DNA of 28,408 bases from DATFUL01 sp041499035 (GTDB lineage Bacteria; Patescibacteriota; Microgenomatia; UBA8517), in NCBI GenBank assembly GCA_041499035.1, contig JBGQJK010000010.1, positions 1-28,408 on the forward strand, given 5' to 3'. Shown here in pieces: positions 1-6,093 of the stretch (position 1 is the stretch's first letter; each line of letters opens with the position of its first letter). The notes beneath the pieces were generated by a model. It was given only the letters and a program-made list of their open reading frames with translations, did not search any database and was not told where the DNA came from. A program made the position numbers and the translations under genes.

Positions 1-133
1 ACATTGGCTTCGCATGTTAAAGATAGTATTTTCAAATAGAAACGAAGAAATAACAAAACTTTGGAACGGGGCGCAAGAGCTAACTTTGATATTTTCTAAA
101 ATTGGTTCCAGTTTAAAAATTAATAAAATATAA
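1..133 (+). CDS. Possible 3' end of an upstream gene, cut by the window edge
   Basis: Frame 2 is open from the left edge to a TAA at 131-133 and gives 43 residues (HWLRMLKIVFSNRNEE..., ending ...SSLKINKI). The composition is protein-like, with mixed charged and hydrophobic residues, but I recognise no family. It would end 5 nt before the LamG start codon. Frame 1 is also open for a shorter distance, to a TAG at 37-39, so which frame is real, if either, cannot be decided from this window. The putative LamG promoter would lie inside this reading frame. Confidence 0.3.
   Translation, partial: HWLRMLKIVFSNRNEEITKLWNGAQELTLIFSKIGSSLKINKI
102..129 (+). promoter_or_regulatory. Putative promoter of the LamG gene
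   Basis: TTGGTT (102-107), a 16-nt spacer, then TAAAAT (124-129). The ATG follows 9 nt after the -10 box, so the transcript would be nearly leaderless. The -35 match is weak. The spacing resembles that at other starts in this window, which is the main support. Confidence 0.35.
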
Positions 134-138
134 ATTCA

Positions 139-3100
139 ATGAAAATTAGAAATTTCAAATTAATAATTTTGTGGCCATATCGCTGGTGTACAAGGACCAG
201 GCTTAGAAAAATTCTCAGTTCAATCCTTGCCGCACTAATCCTTTTAACCAGTATAAAGTATCTCTTTTTACCCGCGGCCCCAGCAAAAGCCGCAGATGTT
301 TATTTAAACTTGGATGAAGGTTATGGAACCACCGTAAATGATGGTAATCAAACAATTACTGCTCCAACAATACACGGTGCCACTTGGCAACCGGAAAGTA
401 TGTGTGTTAGGGGTAAATGCCTGTCTTTTAACGGAACCAGTGATTATGTAAGTTTAGGTGCAACAAGTCTTGCACAAAACGCAAGTTCAATGACCTTGGA
501 GACTTGGTTCAAAACCCCACAAAATATTACCTCTTTCATTGAACTGATTGATATTTCCATAAACTCGGGGTCACCAACAACAAATTCTCGGGCATTCCTC
601 GAACTGGCCAATAATAATGCTATCTCCGCAGGAGGAAGGGCTCCGGATAGTCAGGGTGTTCAAGACAGACAGACGGCAAATAACGTTTTTACCGCTAACA
701 GGTGGTATCATGCCGCAGCTGTGATTAATTATTCTACAAACAGTGTCAAAATTTATCTAAACGGCGTCGAATTAAGCACAACCGGTACTTCTACTTTTAC
801 CAATCCTACCACTGACAATACAACCTCTTGTTTTGGCGCAATTGGGGCTCAAGATGACGGAAGTACCGGTTTTTTTAAAGGTTTCATAGATGAAGTAAAA
901 ATATATTCGAGCGCCAGAACAGCCGATCAAGTTAAGGCCGATTTTAATGGAGAAACAAAATCACAGGGAGTTTCAGCATCATTTGGCCCTAATCAATCAT
1001 ATCTTTCCGACGGCCTTGTGGGATATTGGAAACTGGATGAAACTTCAGCCAACACTTGCACGGGAGGTGTAAATGATTCTTGTGACGCCTCAGGAAATAG
1101 CCTTGACGGCGCCTGGGGTGGAAATGCAACAAATGCTGTAGGAAGATTTGGACCGGGCGTAACCTTTGACGGTACCACTGACTATATTAGTATTAGCGAT
1201 AACACGGCAATCAAACCCCCGAATGACCTGACAATTTCATTTTGGGTAAATCTCCGGACACTCAGTCGAACGAATGTGATAATGAGCAAGGATGGGAGCG
1301 GCGGCGGAGGCTATTATGTCCAAGTTGATAGTAGCAACGTGCTTCAGTTCGGTTGGAGAAATTCCTCAAGTACTTTATACACGGTCAATTATCCTGGAAA
1401 TGTTTCTGCCTATGCAAATATATGGATACACGTAGTGGCAGTAAAAAATAATAATAATTTGTACATCTATTTAAACGGCGTGCAAGGGACAAATGTTACG
1501 GCTACAACAGGAACTATCAAAGATACACCCGATCCACTTTACCTGGGGGCTGCAAGTTCAAATTCTAATACAATCGATGGTGTTCTGGATGATGTCCGGA
1601 TTTTCAACCGGGCCCTGTCCCAGGCAGATGCCCTCCATCTTTACAACTTTGCTCCCGGGCCGGTGGGATGGTGGAAAATGGATGATAACAGCGGTACTTC
1701 TGCAAACGACTCCAGCACGACTGGAAATGCTGCAACGCTTTCCGGTACTACTATACCTACATGGGCTACCGGAAAATTCGGATCTGCTCTAAAATTCGAC
1801 GGATCGGCCAGCTACCTCAATACAAATCTCAACACCAGCTACACCGCTTATACCTTTTCTACTTGGGTTTATGCAAAAAGCAACGGAGGTGGCACACTGG
1901 GCAGGATATTTGATAAAAGACAAGCTGGAAACGAAGTTTTAAATTTCTTTTTAGAAAGTGACTACTTATCTTTTAACCAGTATTTCAGTAGCGGCCAAGC
2001 CAACTGGCACTCTCCCGCCGCTTCAATGCCTCAAAATCAGTGGGTGTACGTTGCAGTCACATATGATGCTTCCGCAGAGACAAATGACCCGGTAATTTAC
2101 ATTAACGGTGTTGCCCAAGCGATGACGCGGGTTATAAACCCGGGCGCCGGTACGGTTTCAACAACAACCGACAATTATATTATCGGTAATCGTGGTGCAG
2201 CTGATAGGGCCTTCGACGGATTCATCGACGACTTTAAAATTTACAACTACGTGCGTAGTCCAAGCCAAGTTACAGAAGACATGAACGGAGGGCACCCCGC
2301 GCCGGGTTCCCCCATAGGGTCAGCTATCGGGCATTGGAAACTTGATGAGGGCAACGGCACGACCGCCCATGACAGCTCAATAAATGGACGCAATCTGACC
2401 CTGTCATCTTCAACCTCCTGGACAAATGCAGGCAAGTTCGGCAAGGCCTGGAAGGGAGACGGATCTACCTGGCTGTCGGTCGCTAATACTGACGATTTTA
2501 ACTTTGCTGCTGCGGATAATTTTACATTAAGCGCCTGGGTTAAGTCCACAAGTGCAAGTAATCCGGGATCAAACGAATTTATATTTGATAAGGAAAGTGC
2601 TTCGCCGGGTTATGCATTAATTTTTTCTACTAACGGACATGTCTTTTTTGGAATTGATGACGATAATTCTTTTGGACCTGACGACAGCGCCGAGTACCAA
2701 ACCGATATCTATGATGGCAACTGGCATCATGTAGTGGCCACCAAAACGGGTACCAGCCGGATTGATCTTTATGTTGACGGTATTTTACAAGCATCAAATA
2801 CGGCACTTACTGCCATAGGAACCCTTACAAATACCGATTCTCTCACAGTTGGGGCCCAGGATCTGGCTAATGGGACGGATGAATTTAACGGTACCATTGA
2901 TGAGCCGGAAATTTTCAGATCGGCTTTAACAGCCGATCAGATTAAAGTTCTTTACAACCAGGGTTCAAGCGCGGTAATGGGAGCTGTTTCCACCGACTCT
3001 TCGGGCACCGCTGCAAGCTTTTCCAGCCAACGTTCATACTGCCCGCCCGGGAATACCGAAGGCAACTGCGGCTCGGGTGATCCTTCCCCCATTGGTGAGT

Positions 3101-4500
3101 GGAATCTTGATGACAATACCGGCACAACAACTGCGGTGGATACTTCGGGCAATGGAAATAACGGCACTATAACAAATCTGGGCTCAACTACTTGGGTGCC
3201 CGGCATTCACGGCTCTGCCCTTAATTTTGACTCTACCGCTACAACTAAAATCGACGCGGGTACTCCATCAATATTTAATAATCTTTCTGCATTAACAGCA
3301 GAAACATGGATCTACCCCCGTACCGCCGGCGGCAATAGTGAAGGTAGATTTATTGATAAAACTAACTCGACCGGCCCATCCCACGGCTGGTATTTTAAGT
3401 TTACCGATTCGACCAGAACACTACAGTTTAAAGTAGATTACGCTACTATTGATTTAGACATCGAGTCAACTAATATTATTCCGGTTAACCAGTGGAGCCA
3501 CGTAGTGTTAACTTGGGACGGCAATGCAGACCCAACCAGCTCTCATGCAAGAATATTTATAAATGGCATTGAAGCATCTTATACAGGCACTGCAACCGGA
3601 ACAGGAGGTAGAGTTGATGATTCTACAGGCAGTGTAAAAATCGGAAACTCTACCGGCAGCAACAGAACTTTTGACGGTTATATAGATGAAGCTAAAGTTT
3701 ACAATTACGTCCGTACTCCTAATCAGGTTGCCTGGGACTACAATCAGGGTAGACCGGTTGGCTGGTGGAAATTTGACGAATGTTCGGGAACTACCGCACA
3801 CAACTCAGTGCTGAATGCCAATGGCCAAGCAGCGGGAATGGATGCAACGATTAGCATCGGGGGAACCGGCACCTATACTTCACCCGGCACCTGCGGAGAC
3901 GGTAATGGGTTACATTCATGGAATGCCGGCACTACCGGAAAATACAACGCAGCCCTGGCAGTTGATTCTACTGATGACTACGCCTTTGCAGCGGACACCA
4001 GTGCCCTTGATTTTACCACCAGCATGACTCTATCGGCGTGGGTAAAGTCAAGCACATTACCATCCGCAGCCGGCAAAAATATTGAAATGGTCAATAAGTA
4101 TCTTACTTCTACCAATCAACGTTCATACCGTCTTTTTGTAGACAAAACGGACGATCACTTTTATTTTTACACCGACGGTGATGGAGCATCCGGATCAACA
4201 GACATCGCCTCATCGGACGGAACTTTCACTACCGGGGTCTGGCATCATGTGGTCGGAGTTTTTCAAAATTCAACAGCATCGATATATGTTGATGGGAAAT
4301 TACAAGCGACTACGGCAAATCAGGGATTTACCACTATTTTTAACGGCACGGCTGATTTTGTTATGGGAATGGACGCAAACAAAACTTCTGCCCCGGATGG
4401 AGCCCTTATCGACGACGTCAGGGCATATAACTATGCACTGACCAAAGCTCAAGTACAACTACTTTATAATGAAGGCGCTGCTGTACGCTACGGCCCGTAA
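139..4500 (+). CDS. Secreted protein with six LamG/concanavalin A-like domains
   Basis: A 1453-residue extracellular protein, probably a surface adhesin or glycan-binding protein. Residues 1-51 look like an export signal: a long basic n-region, the hydrophobic stretch LSSILAALILLTSIKYLFL, and a likely cleavage site after APAKA. Then come six LamG (concanavalin A-like lectin/glucanase fold) modules starting near residues 53, 292, 507, 728, 983 and 1205. Each opens with a G-x-W-K/N-x-D-[ED] signature (for example VGWWKMDDNSGT) and ends with a [FY]-I-D-[ED]-x-[KR]-[IV]-[YF] strand plus a Q-[VI]-x-x-[LD]-[YF]-N motif. LamG modules bind carbohydrate or protein ligands; no ligand can be read here. 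There is no C-terminal membrane anchor or sorting signal; it ends AAVRYGP. The ATG at 139 is chosen because it opens directly into the signal peptide. No Shine-Dalgarno sequence is visible. The family call is firm; the role is inferred. Confidence 0.92.
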   Translation: MKIRNFKLIILWPYRWCTRTRLRKILSSILAALILLTSIKYLFLPAAPAKAADVYLNLDEGYGTTVNDGNQTITAPTIHGATWQPESMCVRGKCLSFNGTSDYVSLGATSLAQNASSMTLETWFKTPQNITSFIELIDISINSGSPTTNSRAFLELANNNAISAGGRAPDSQGVQDRQTANNVFTANRWYHAAAVINYSTNSVKIYLNGVELSTTGTSTFTNPTTDNTTSCFGAIGAQDDGSTGFFKGFIDEVKIYSSARTADQVKADFNGETKSQGVSASFGPNQSYLSDGLVGYWKLDETSANTCTGGVNDSCDASGNSLDGAWGGNATNAVGRFGPGVTFDGTTDYISISDNTAIKPPNDLTISFWVNLRTLSRTNVIMSKDGSGGGGYYVQVDSSNVLQFGWRNSSSTLYTVNYPGNVSAYANIWIHVVAVKNNNNLYIYLNGVQGTNVTATTGTIKDTPDPLYLGAASSNSNTIDGVLDDVRIFNRALSQADALHLYNFAPGPVGWWKMDDNSGTSANDSSTTGNAATLSGTTIPTWATGKFGSALKFDGSASYLNTNLNTSYTAYTFSTWVYAKSNGGGTLGRIFDKRQAGNEVLNFFLESDYLSFNQYFSSGQANWHSPAASMPQNQWVYVAVTYDASAETNDPVIYINGVAQAMTRVINPGAGTVSTTTDNYIIGNRGAADRAFDGFIDDFKIYNYVRSPSQVTEDMNGGHPAPGSPIGSAIGHWKLDEGNGTTAHDSSINGRNLTLSSSTSWTNAGKFGKAWKGDGSTWLSVANTDDFNFAAADNFTLSAWVKSTSASNPGSNEFIFDKESASPGYALIFSTNGHVFFGIDDDNSFGPDDSAEYQTDIYDGNWHHVVATKTGTSRIDLYVDGILQASNTALTAIGTLTNTDSLTVGAQDLANGTDEFNGTIDEPEIFRSALTADQIKVLYNQGSSAVMGAVSTDSSGTAASFSSQRSYCPPGNTEGNCGSGDPSPIGEWNLDDNTGTTTAVDTSGNGNNGTITNLGSTTWVPGIHGSALNFDSTATTKIDAGTPSIFNNLSALTAETWIYPRTAGGNSEGRFIDKTNSTGPSHGWYFKFTDSTRTLQFKVDYATIDLDIESTNIIPVNQWSHVVLTWDGNADPTSSHARIFINGIEASYTGTATGTGGRVDDSTGSVKIGNSTGSNRTFDGYIDEAKVYNYVRTPNQVAWDYNQGRPVGWWKFDECSGTTAHNSVLNANGQAAGMDATISIGGTGTYTSPGTCGDGNGLHSWNAGTTGKYNAALAVDSTDDYAFAADTSALDFTTSMTLSAWVKSSTLPSAAGKNIEMVNKYLTSTNQRSYRLFVDKTDDHFYFYTDGDGASGSTDIASSDGTFTTGVWHHVVGVFQNSTASIYVDGKLQATTANQGFTTIFNGTADFVMGMDANKTSAPDGALIDDVRAYNYALTKAQVQLLYNEGAAVRYGP
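4487..4500 (+). repeat. Direct repeat copy 1, at the 3' end of the LamG gene
   Basis: GCTACGGCCCGTAA encodes the last residues (YGP) and stop of the LamG protein. Thirteen of its 14 bases recur at 4774-4787, at the end of the next gene. Confidence 0.6.
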
Positions 4501-4517
4501 GTAGAAGTCGCCAAGAT

Positions 4518-4787
4518 ATGTTTTACACCTATATTCTTAGGAGCAAAAAGGATAACCGGTTATATACAGGTTCCACTGGCGACTTACGGAAACGCTTCAA
4601 TGAGCACAATACTGGAAAGAACTTTTCCACCAAAAATCGTGGTCCATTCGAACTCATATACTATGAAGCATGTTTACTTCGTGACGACGCTGAAGTGCGG
4701 GAGAAGTATCTTAAATCAGGAATTGGTAAGCGATATATCAAGAATAGATTGAAGCGATTCCTACTACTTACGGGCTACGGCCCATAA
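4518..4787 (+). CDS. GIY-YIG superfamily nuclease-like protein
   Basis: An 89-residue single-domain protein of the UPF0213/YhbQ-like GIY-YIG group. The first motif is Y3-T-Y5 and the second is Y16-T-G18, followed by the conserved R26 and H30 in LRKRFNEHN and the metal-binding Glu of the REKYLK segment (E62). The family fold cuts or nicks DNA in homing endonucleases and repair enzymes; the function of short stand-alone members is unclear. It starts 17 nt after the LamG stop in a different frame, with no visible promoter or Shine-Dalgarno sequence, so it is probably read from the LamG transcript. The tail after LKNRL-type residues (KRFLLLTGYGP) ends with the same residues and nearly the same bases as the LamG gene, as if the gene had been inserted there. 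The family call is confident; the role is unknown. Confidence 0.9.
   Translation: MFYTYILRSKKDNRLYTGSTGDLRKRFNEHNTGKNFSTKNRGPFELIYYEACLLRDDAEVREKYLKSGIGKRYIKNRLKRFLLLTGYGP
4774..4787 (+). repeat. Direct repeat copy 2, at the 3' end of the GIY-YIG gene
   Basis: GCTACGGCCCATAA differs from copy 1 at a single base. Preceding bases also match in part: both copies have ACTACTT upstream followed, directly here or after about 20 nt in copy 1, by ACG. In this copy GGGC-TACG-GCCC forms a short hairpin. Confidence 0.6.
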
Positions 4788-4799
4788 ACCTTTACGGTG

Positions 4800-4808
4800 T
4801 GGTAATAT
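4800..4808 (+). promoter_or_regulatory. Putative extended -10 promoter of the DUF1003 gene
   Basis: TGG-TAATAT matches the TGn extended -10 pattern, 12 nt before the ATG at 4821. No good -35 box is present, as expected for an extended -10 promoter. A start point near 4815 would leave only about 6 nt of leader. Confidence 0.35.
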
Positions 4809-4820
4809 TTACTTATAAGT

Positions 4821-5264
4821 ATGGAAAAAAATGACGACGCTCACGCGATAAAAACAATTGCTGATTTAAGAAAAGAATTTGCTCCGATCCAAAACACAAA
4901 CGAAATACACAGGCAACATCTTAGCGTGTCCGATAAGATTGCCCTATCTATAACGCGCCGTGTGGGAACAATGGAATTTTTCTATTTTTGCATAGTACTG
5001 GCTGCTGCACCTATTGCTATACCGGCAGCGCTTCCTCTAGTTCAATATATTTCTTCGGGATTTCTGCAGCTAGTGTTTTTACCGCTCATCATGGTCGGAC
5101 AGAACTTGCAGGGCCGCCACGCAGAACTTAGGGCCGAACATGATTACGCAACCAATGTTAAGGCGGAAAAAGAAATTGAAGCAATCCTACTGCATTTGGA
5201 GAAGCAGGACGAGATAATGCTCGATATCCTCAGGAGGATTGAAAAGCTGGAAAAGCAAAAATAA
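4821..5264 (+). CDS. DUF1003 family membrane protein
   Basis: A 147-residue protein matching the DUF1003 pattern: a soluble N-terminus, the LSVSDKIALSITRRVGTMEF entry motif (about residues 34-53), two hydrophobic segments (about 53-75 and 78-92), then the conserved Q-N-x-Q...E-x-R-A-E-x-D-Y-x-x-N-x-K-A-E-x-E-I block (GQNLQGRHAELRAEHDYA and onward) and a charged C-terminal coiled coil (HLEKQDEIMLDILRRIEKLEKQK region). The family is widespread and its function is not established; it is generally predicted to sit in the inner membrane with a cytoplasmic C-terminus. The segment between the helices is proline- and alanine-rich and lacks the usual His/Trp residues of many members. Its stop abuts the stop of the convergent gene at 5265. 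Confidence 0.88.
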   Translation: MEKNDDAHAIKTIADLRKEFAPIQNTNEIHRQHLSVSDKIALSITRRVGTMEFFYFCIVLAAAPIAIPAALPLVQYISSGFLQLVFLPLIMVGQNLQGRHAELRAEHDYATNVKAEKEIEAILLHLEKQDEIMLDILRRIEKLEKQK

Positions 5265-5534
5265 TCACTCCTTTTTGGTCAACTCTGCAACTCTATTGCT
5301 AACTTGAATACCAATCCTGTGTAATCTGAGAAACAACGCTATCGATACCGGCGCGAATCCCGGAACAGACAAAAATTCACTTGCAACAATGCAAGTTCCG
5401 AGCCAGGCAGCGGTATTAAACAAATTCTGCCCTAAGTGTTCGCCCCTATGTACTTCGTTCAAATCAAGAGCGCCACTAATCAATGAAGACGCAAAGCCTA
5501 AACCCGTGCCGATTGCGATCCTTTCTAATGACAT
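5265..5534 (-). CDS. Small hypothetical membrane-associated protein
   Basis: An 89-residue protein with no family I recognise. It has an N-terminal small-residue-rich stretch (IAIGTGLGFASSLISGALDL) and a second hydrophobic stretch (NTAAWLGTCIVASEFL through VSIALFL), then a short basic tail ending TKKE, so one or two membrane helices are likely. Support for it being real: it fills the space exactly up to the convergent DUF1003 stop, and a perfect TATAAT lies 8 nt upstream of its ATG. A competing ORF on the same strand in another frame (5476-5694) overlaps its start and looks less protein-like. Confidence 0.5.
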   Translation of the reverse strand: MSLERIAIGTGLGFASSLISGALDLNEVHRGEHLGQNLFNTAAWLGTCIVASEFLSVPGFAPVSIALFLRLHRIGIQVSNRVAELTKKE

Positions 5535-5542
5535 GGGCTTGA

Positions 5543-5548
5543 ATTATA
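5543..5548 (-). promoter_or_regulatory. -10 box of the small membrane gene
   Basis: TATAAT on the minus strand ends 8 nt before the ATG at 5534. No convincing -35 hexamer is visible. The placement fits the leaderless pattern seen elsewhere in the window. Confidence 0.4.
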
Positions 5549-5575
5549 CACCTGAAGTTGTAAACTAGGCATAGG

Positions 5576-5734
5576 ATGACAGAATATATTAGTGCCGACC
5601 AAGCCGGGACTGCAAACGTCGCCGCACCTATAGAAATAAAGGGCGGAGTAGAAGTCGTAAGGTTAAAAAGCGCTCCGGATCCGGAAAAGACCAAAACTAC
5701 ATCCTCTCAGGCGCCTGAATCCCCAAAAGCTTGA
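5576..5734 (+). CDS. Possible 52-aa hypothetical protein
   Basis: A short ORF (MTEYISADQAGTANVAAPIE... ending SSQAPESPKA) with a soluble, protein-like composition and no recognisable domain. It has a plausible promoter: TTGAAT at 5539-5544, a 16-nt spacer, TAAACT at 5561-5566, then 9 nt to the ATG. Against it: the last 13 codons lie antisense to the argS-tail remnant at 5697-5753, so that part of the reading frame may be accidental, and it overlaps nothing else that confirms it. I keep it as a low-confidence gene. Confidence 0.35.
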   Translation: MTEYISADQAGTANVAAPIEIKGGVEVVRLKSAPDPEKTKTTSSQAPESPKA

Positions 5735-5753
5735 GGCCACTTTTAATAACTAC
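5697..5753 (-). pseudogene. Orphan duplicate of the argS 3' end
   Basis: On the minus strand this reads VVIKSGLKLLGIQAPERM-stop. The intact argS upstream ends VLKNGLKMLGIETPERM-stop. By hand count the last 17 codons share 12 residues, and 38 of 54 bases (including the stop) are the same; many of the differences are at third codon positions. The frame is closed by a TAG a few codons upstream of the match, so nothing is expressed from it as a full protein. It is best explained as the leftover end of an older or foreign argS copy, separated from the present argS by the insert at about 5754-6070. Alternatives are a partial tandem duplication or gene replacement by recombination. Confidence 0.72.
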
Positions 5754-5757
5754 TCTT

Positions 5758-6057
5758 TTAATGCTTGGTGTCTAAAAAGGTGGTATCCAGAATATTGCTT
5801 CCCGACCAAGGACTTTGTTCTATTTTTTGATGAACAAAACACCGTTCTTTACAAATCCAGCCTTGTTGAAAACTGGTGTCGCCTTCTTGACGGTGGGCCT
5901 TGAAGCAATCCTCAGCGTTTGCTGTATTTCCAAAATGGCCGTATCCACATTCCATAGCTTCTGACTTGACATCCTTGGCAGGCTCTGCTTTATAAACAGT
6001 TACATGCCTTACTATCGCCCGATTTGGAGTCAAAGCCCTAACATACCTTCTTGACAT
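5758..6057 (-). CDS. 99-aa Cys/His-rich hypothetical protein in the argS 3' insert
   Basis: No family recognised. The protein starts MSRRYVRALTPNRAIVRHV and continues with a middle section containing four Cys (ECGYG, EDCFKAH, WICKERC) and several His, ending LDTKH; a metal-binding fold is possible but not shown. The ATG at 6057 is preferred over an upstream in-frame start at 6093, because 6057 lies 7 nt after a perfect TATAAT and the upstream start would overlap argS. The ATG is 13 nt past the argS stop, and its own stop at 5758-5760 almost touches the orphan argS tail. So this gene is essentially the whole content of the segment between the two argS ends, which suggests it is cargo of, or the driver of, a small insertion. 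Confidence 0.55.
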   Translation of the reverse strand: MSRRYVRALTPNRAIVRHVTVYKAEPAKDVKSEAMECGYGHFGNTANAEDCFKAHRQEGDTSFQQGWICKERCFVHQKIEQSPWSGSNILDTTFLDTKH

Positions 6058-6064
6058 GAATGCG

Positions 6065-6093
6065 ATTATATTACATCCTTTCCGGAGTCTCAA
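6065..6093 (-). promoter_or_regulatory. Strong promoter inside the argS 3' end
   Basis: On the minus strand: TTGAGA (6088-6093), exactly 17 nt, TATAAT (6065-6070), then 7 nt to the ATG of the 99-aa gene. The -35 box matches 5 of 6 and the -10 box 6 of 6 consensus bases. The -35 box and spacer lie within the codons for the last residues of ArgRS (IETPERM) and its stop. The predicted transcript is leaderless. Confidence 0.65.

Noticed and set aside
5476..5694. 72-aa minus-strand ORF overlapping the small membrane gene
   Set aside because: It overlaps in another frame a gene with better composition and a well-placed TATAAT; its own sequence looks like chance.
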